From an uncultured Clostridia bacterium (lineage in GTDB: Bacteria; Bacillota; Clostridia; Oscillospirales; Acutalibacteraceae), in the NCBI GenBank assembly GCA_947174455.1, contig CAMWIZ010000071.1:1-5592 (forward strand): DNA of 5,592 bases, written 5' to 3'. The number at the start of each line of letters is the position of its first letter. Within the stretch, counting starts at the first letter, position 1. Shown one piece after another: positions 5,448 through 5,592 of the stretch. The position numbers and the translations under genes are program-made. The notes below the pieces were generated by a model. The model saw only the letters and a list, made by a program, of their open reading frames with translations. It was not told where the DNA came from and ran no database searches.

Positions 5448-5592
5448 ATAATTTACAGTTCTGTTATTTATGCAATTTTCACAATAAAAGTTGTCATAAA
5501 ACACAGAAACAGCAGTTCTAAAGCGTTTTTTCAGCATTATTTTTTGAAAAGAACTGTGCATTTTGTAGAAATTATTGCGGTTACAATCCGTT
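5448..5592. other. AT-rich upstream region, no gene seen
   Basis: No open frame of note is seen up to the window edge. The heptamer CAGTTCT occurs at 5456-5462 and 5513-5519, and its complement AGAACTG at 5550-5556. The copies at 5513 and 5550 face each other across 30 bases, and the 5456 copy ends the region just upstream of the -35 box. These could be sites for a regulator, or chance in AT-rich DNA. Whatever gene lies to the right is outside the window. Confidence 0.35.

Overview
The window looks like chromosomal DNA from a low-to-moderate GC Gram-positive anaerobe, most likely a Clostridia member near the Ruminococcaceae/Oscillospiraceae. This is inferred from the gene set (paired YmfF/YmfH-type M16 proteins next to lgt, and a DUF348-G5-3D cell-wall protein), the strong AGGAGG-type ribosome sites, and a GC-rich hairpin repeat at the left edge of a kind common in gut Clostridia. 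No sequence search was possible. All four real genes lie on the minus strand, so they read from right to left.

Right part (about 5592 to 3900): a consensus-like sigma-A promoter (-35 TTGACG, 17 bp spacer, -10 TATAAT) drives a monocistronic gene for a YabE-like, Rpf-family wall protein: membrane segment, three DUF348 repeats, a G5 domain, a Ser/Thr-rich linker and a C-terminal 3D domain. Its roughly 128-nt leader contains nested base-pairing that I cannot assign to a known RNA class. The gene ends in a textbook intrinsic terminator with a perfect 13-bp stem and seven U residues.

Middle and left part (about 3860 to 238): an extended -10 promoter after that terminator starts a probable three-gene operon. 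The first gene (GTG start) encodes an M16-fold protein without zinc ligands. The second overlaps it by one base and encodes the zinc-containing M16 partner. After a 75-bp gap with a stable hairpin comes lgt, the prolipoprotein diacylglyceryl transferase. The two M16 proteins have complementary active-site features (zinc site in one, Arg/Tyr pair in the other), as expected for an obligate heterodimer. Lgt keeps all the catalytic residues I can align to E. coli Lgt except His103, which is Phe here.

Left edge (1 to 237): no convincing gene. It holds the end of a dispersed-repeat-like element (hairpin CTCCCCC-ACA-GGGGGAG), a 14-bp palindrome and a plausible leftward promoter.

The theme is the cell envelope: lipoprotein maturation (Lgt), peptide or protein processing (M16 pair) and peptidoglycan remodelling (3D protein). 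I see no defence system, CRISPR array, tRNA or rRNA. The items most worth checking are the structured leader of the 3D gene, the M16 pair linked to lgt, and the Lgt His-to-Phe change.
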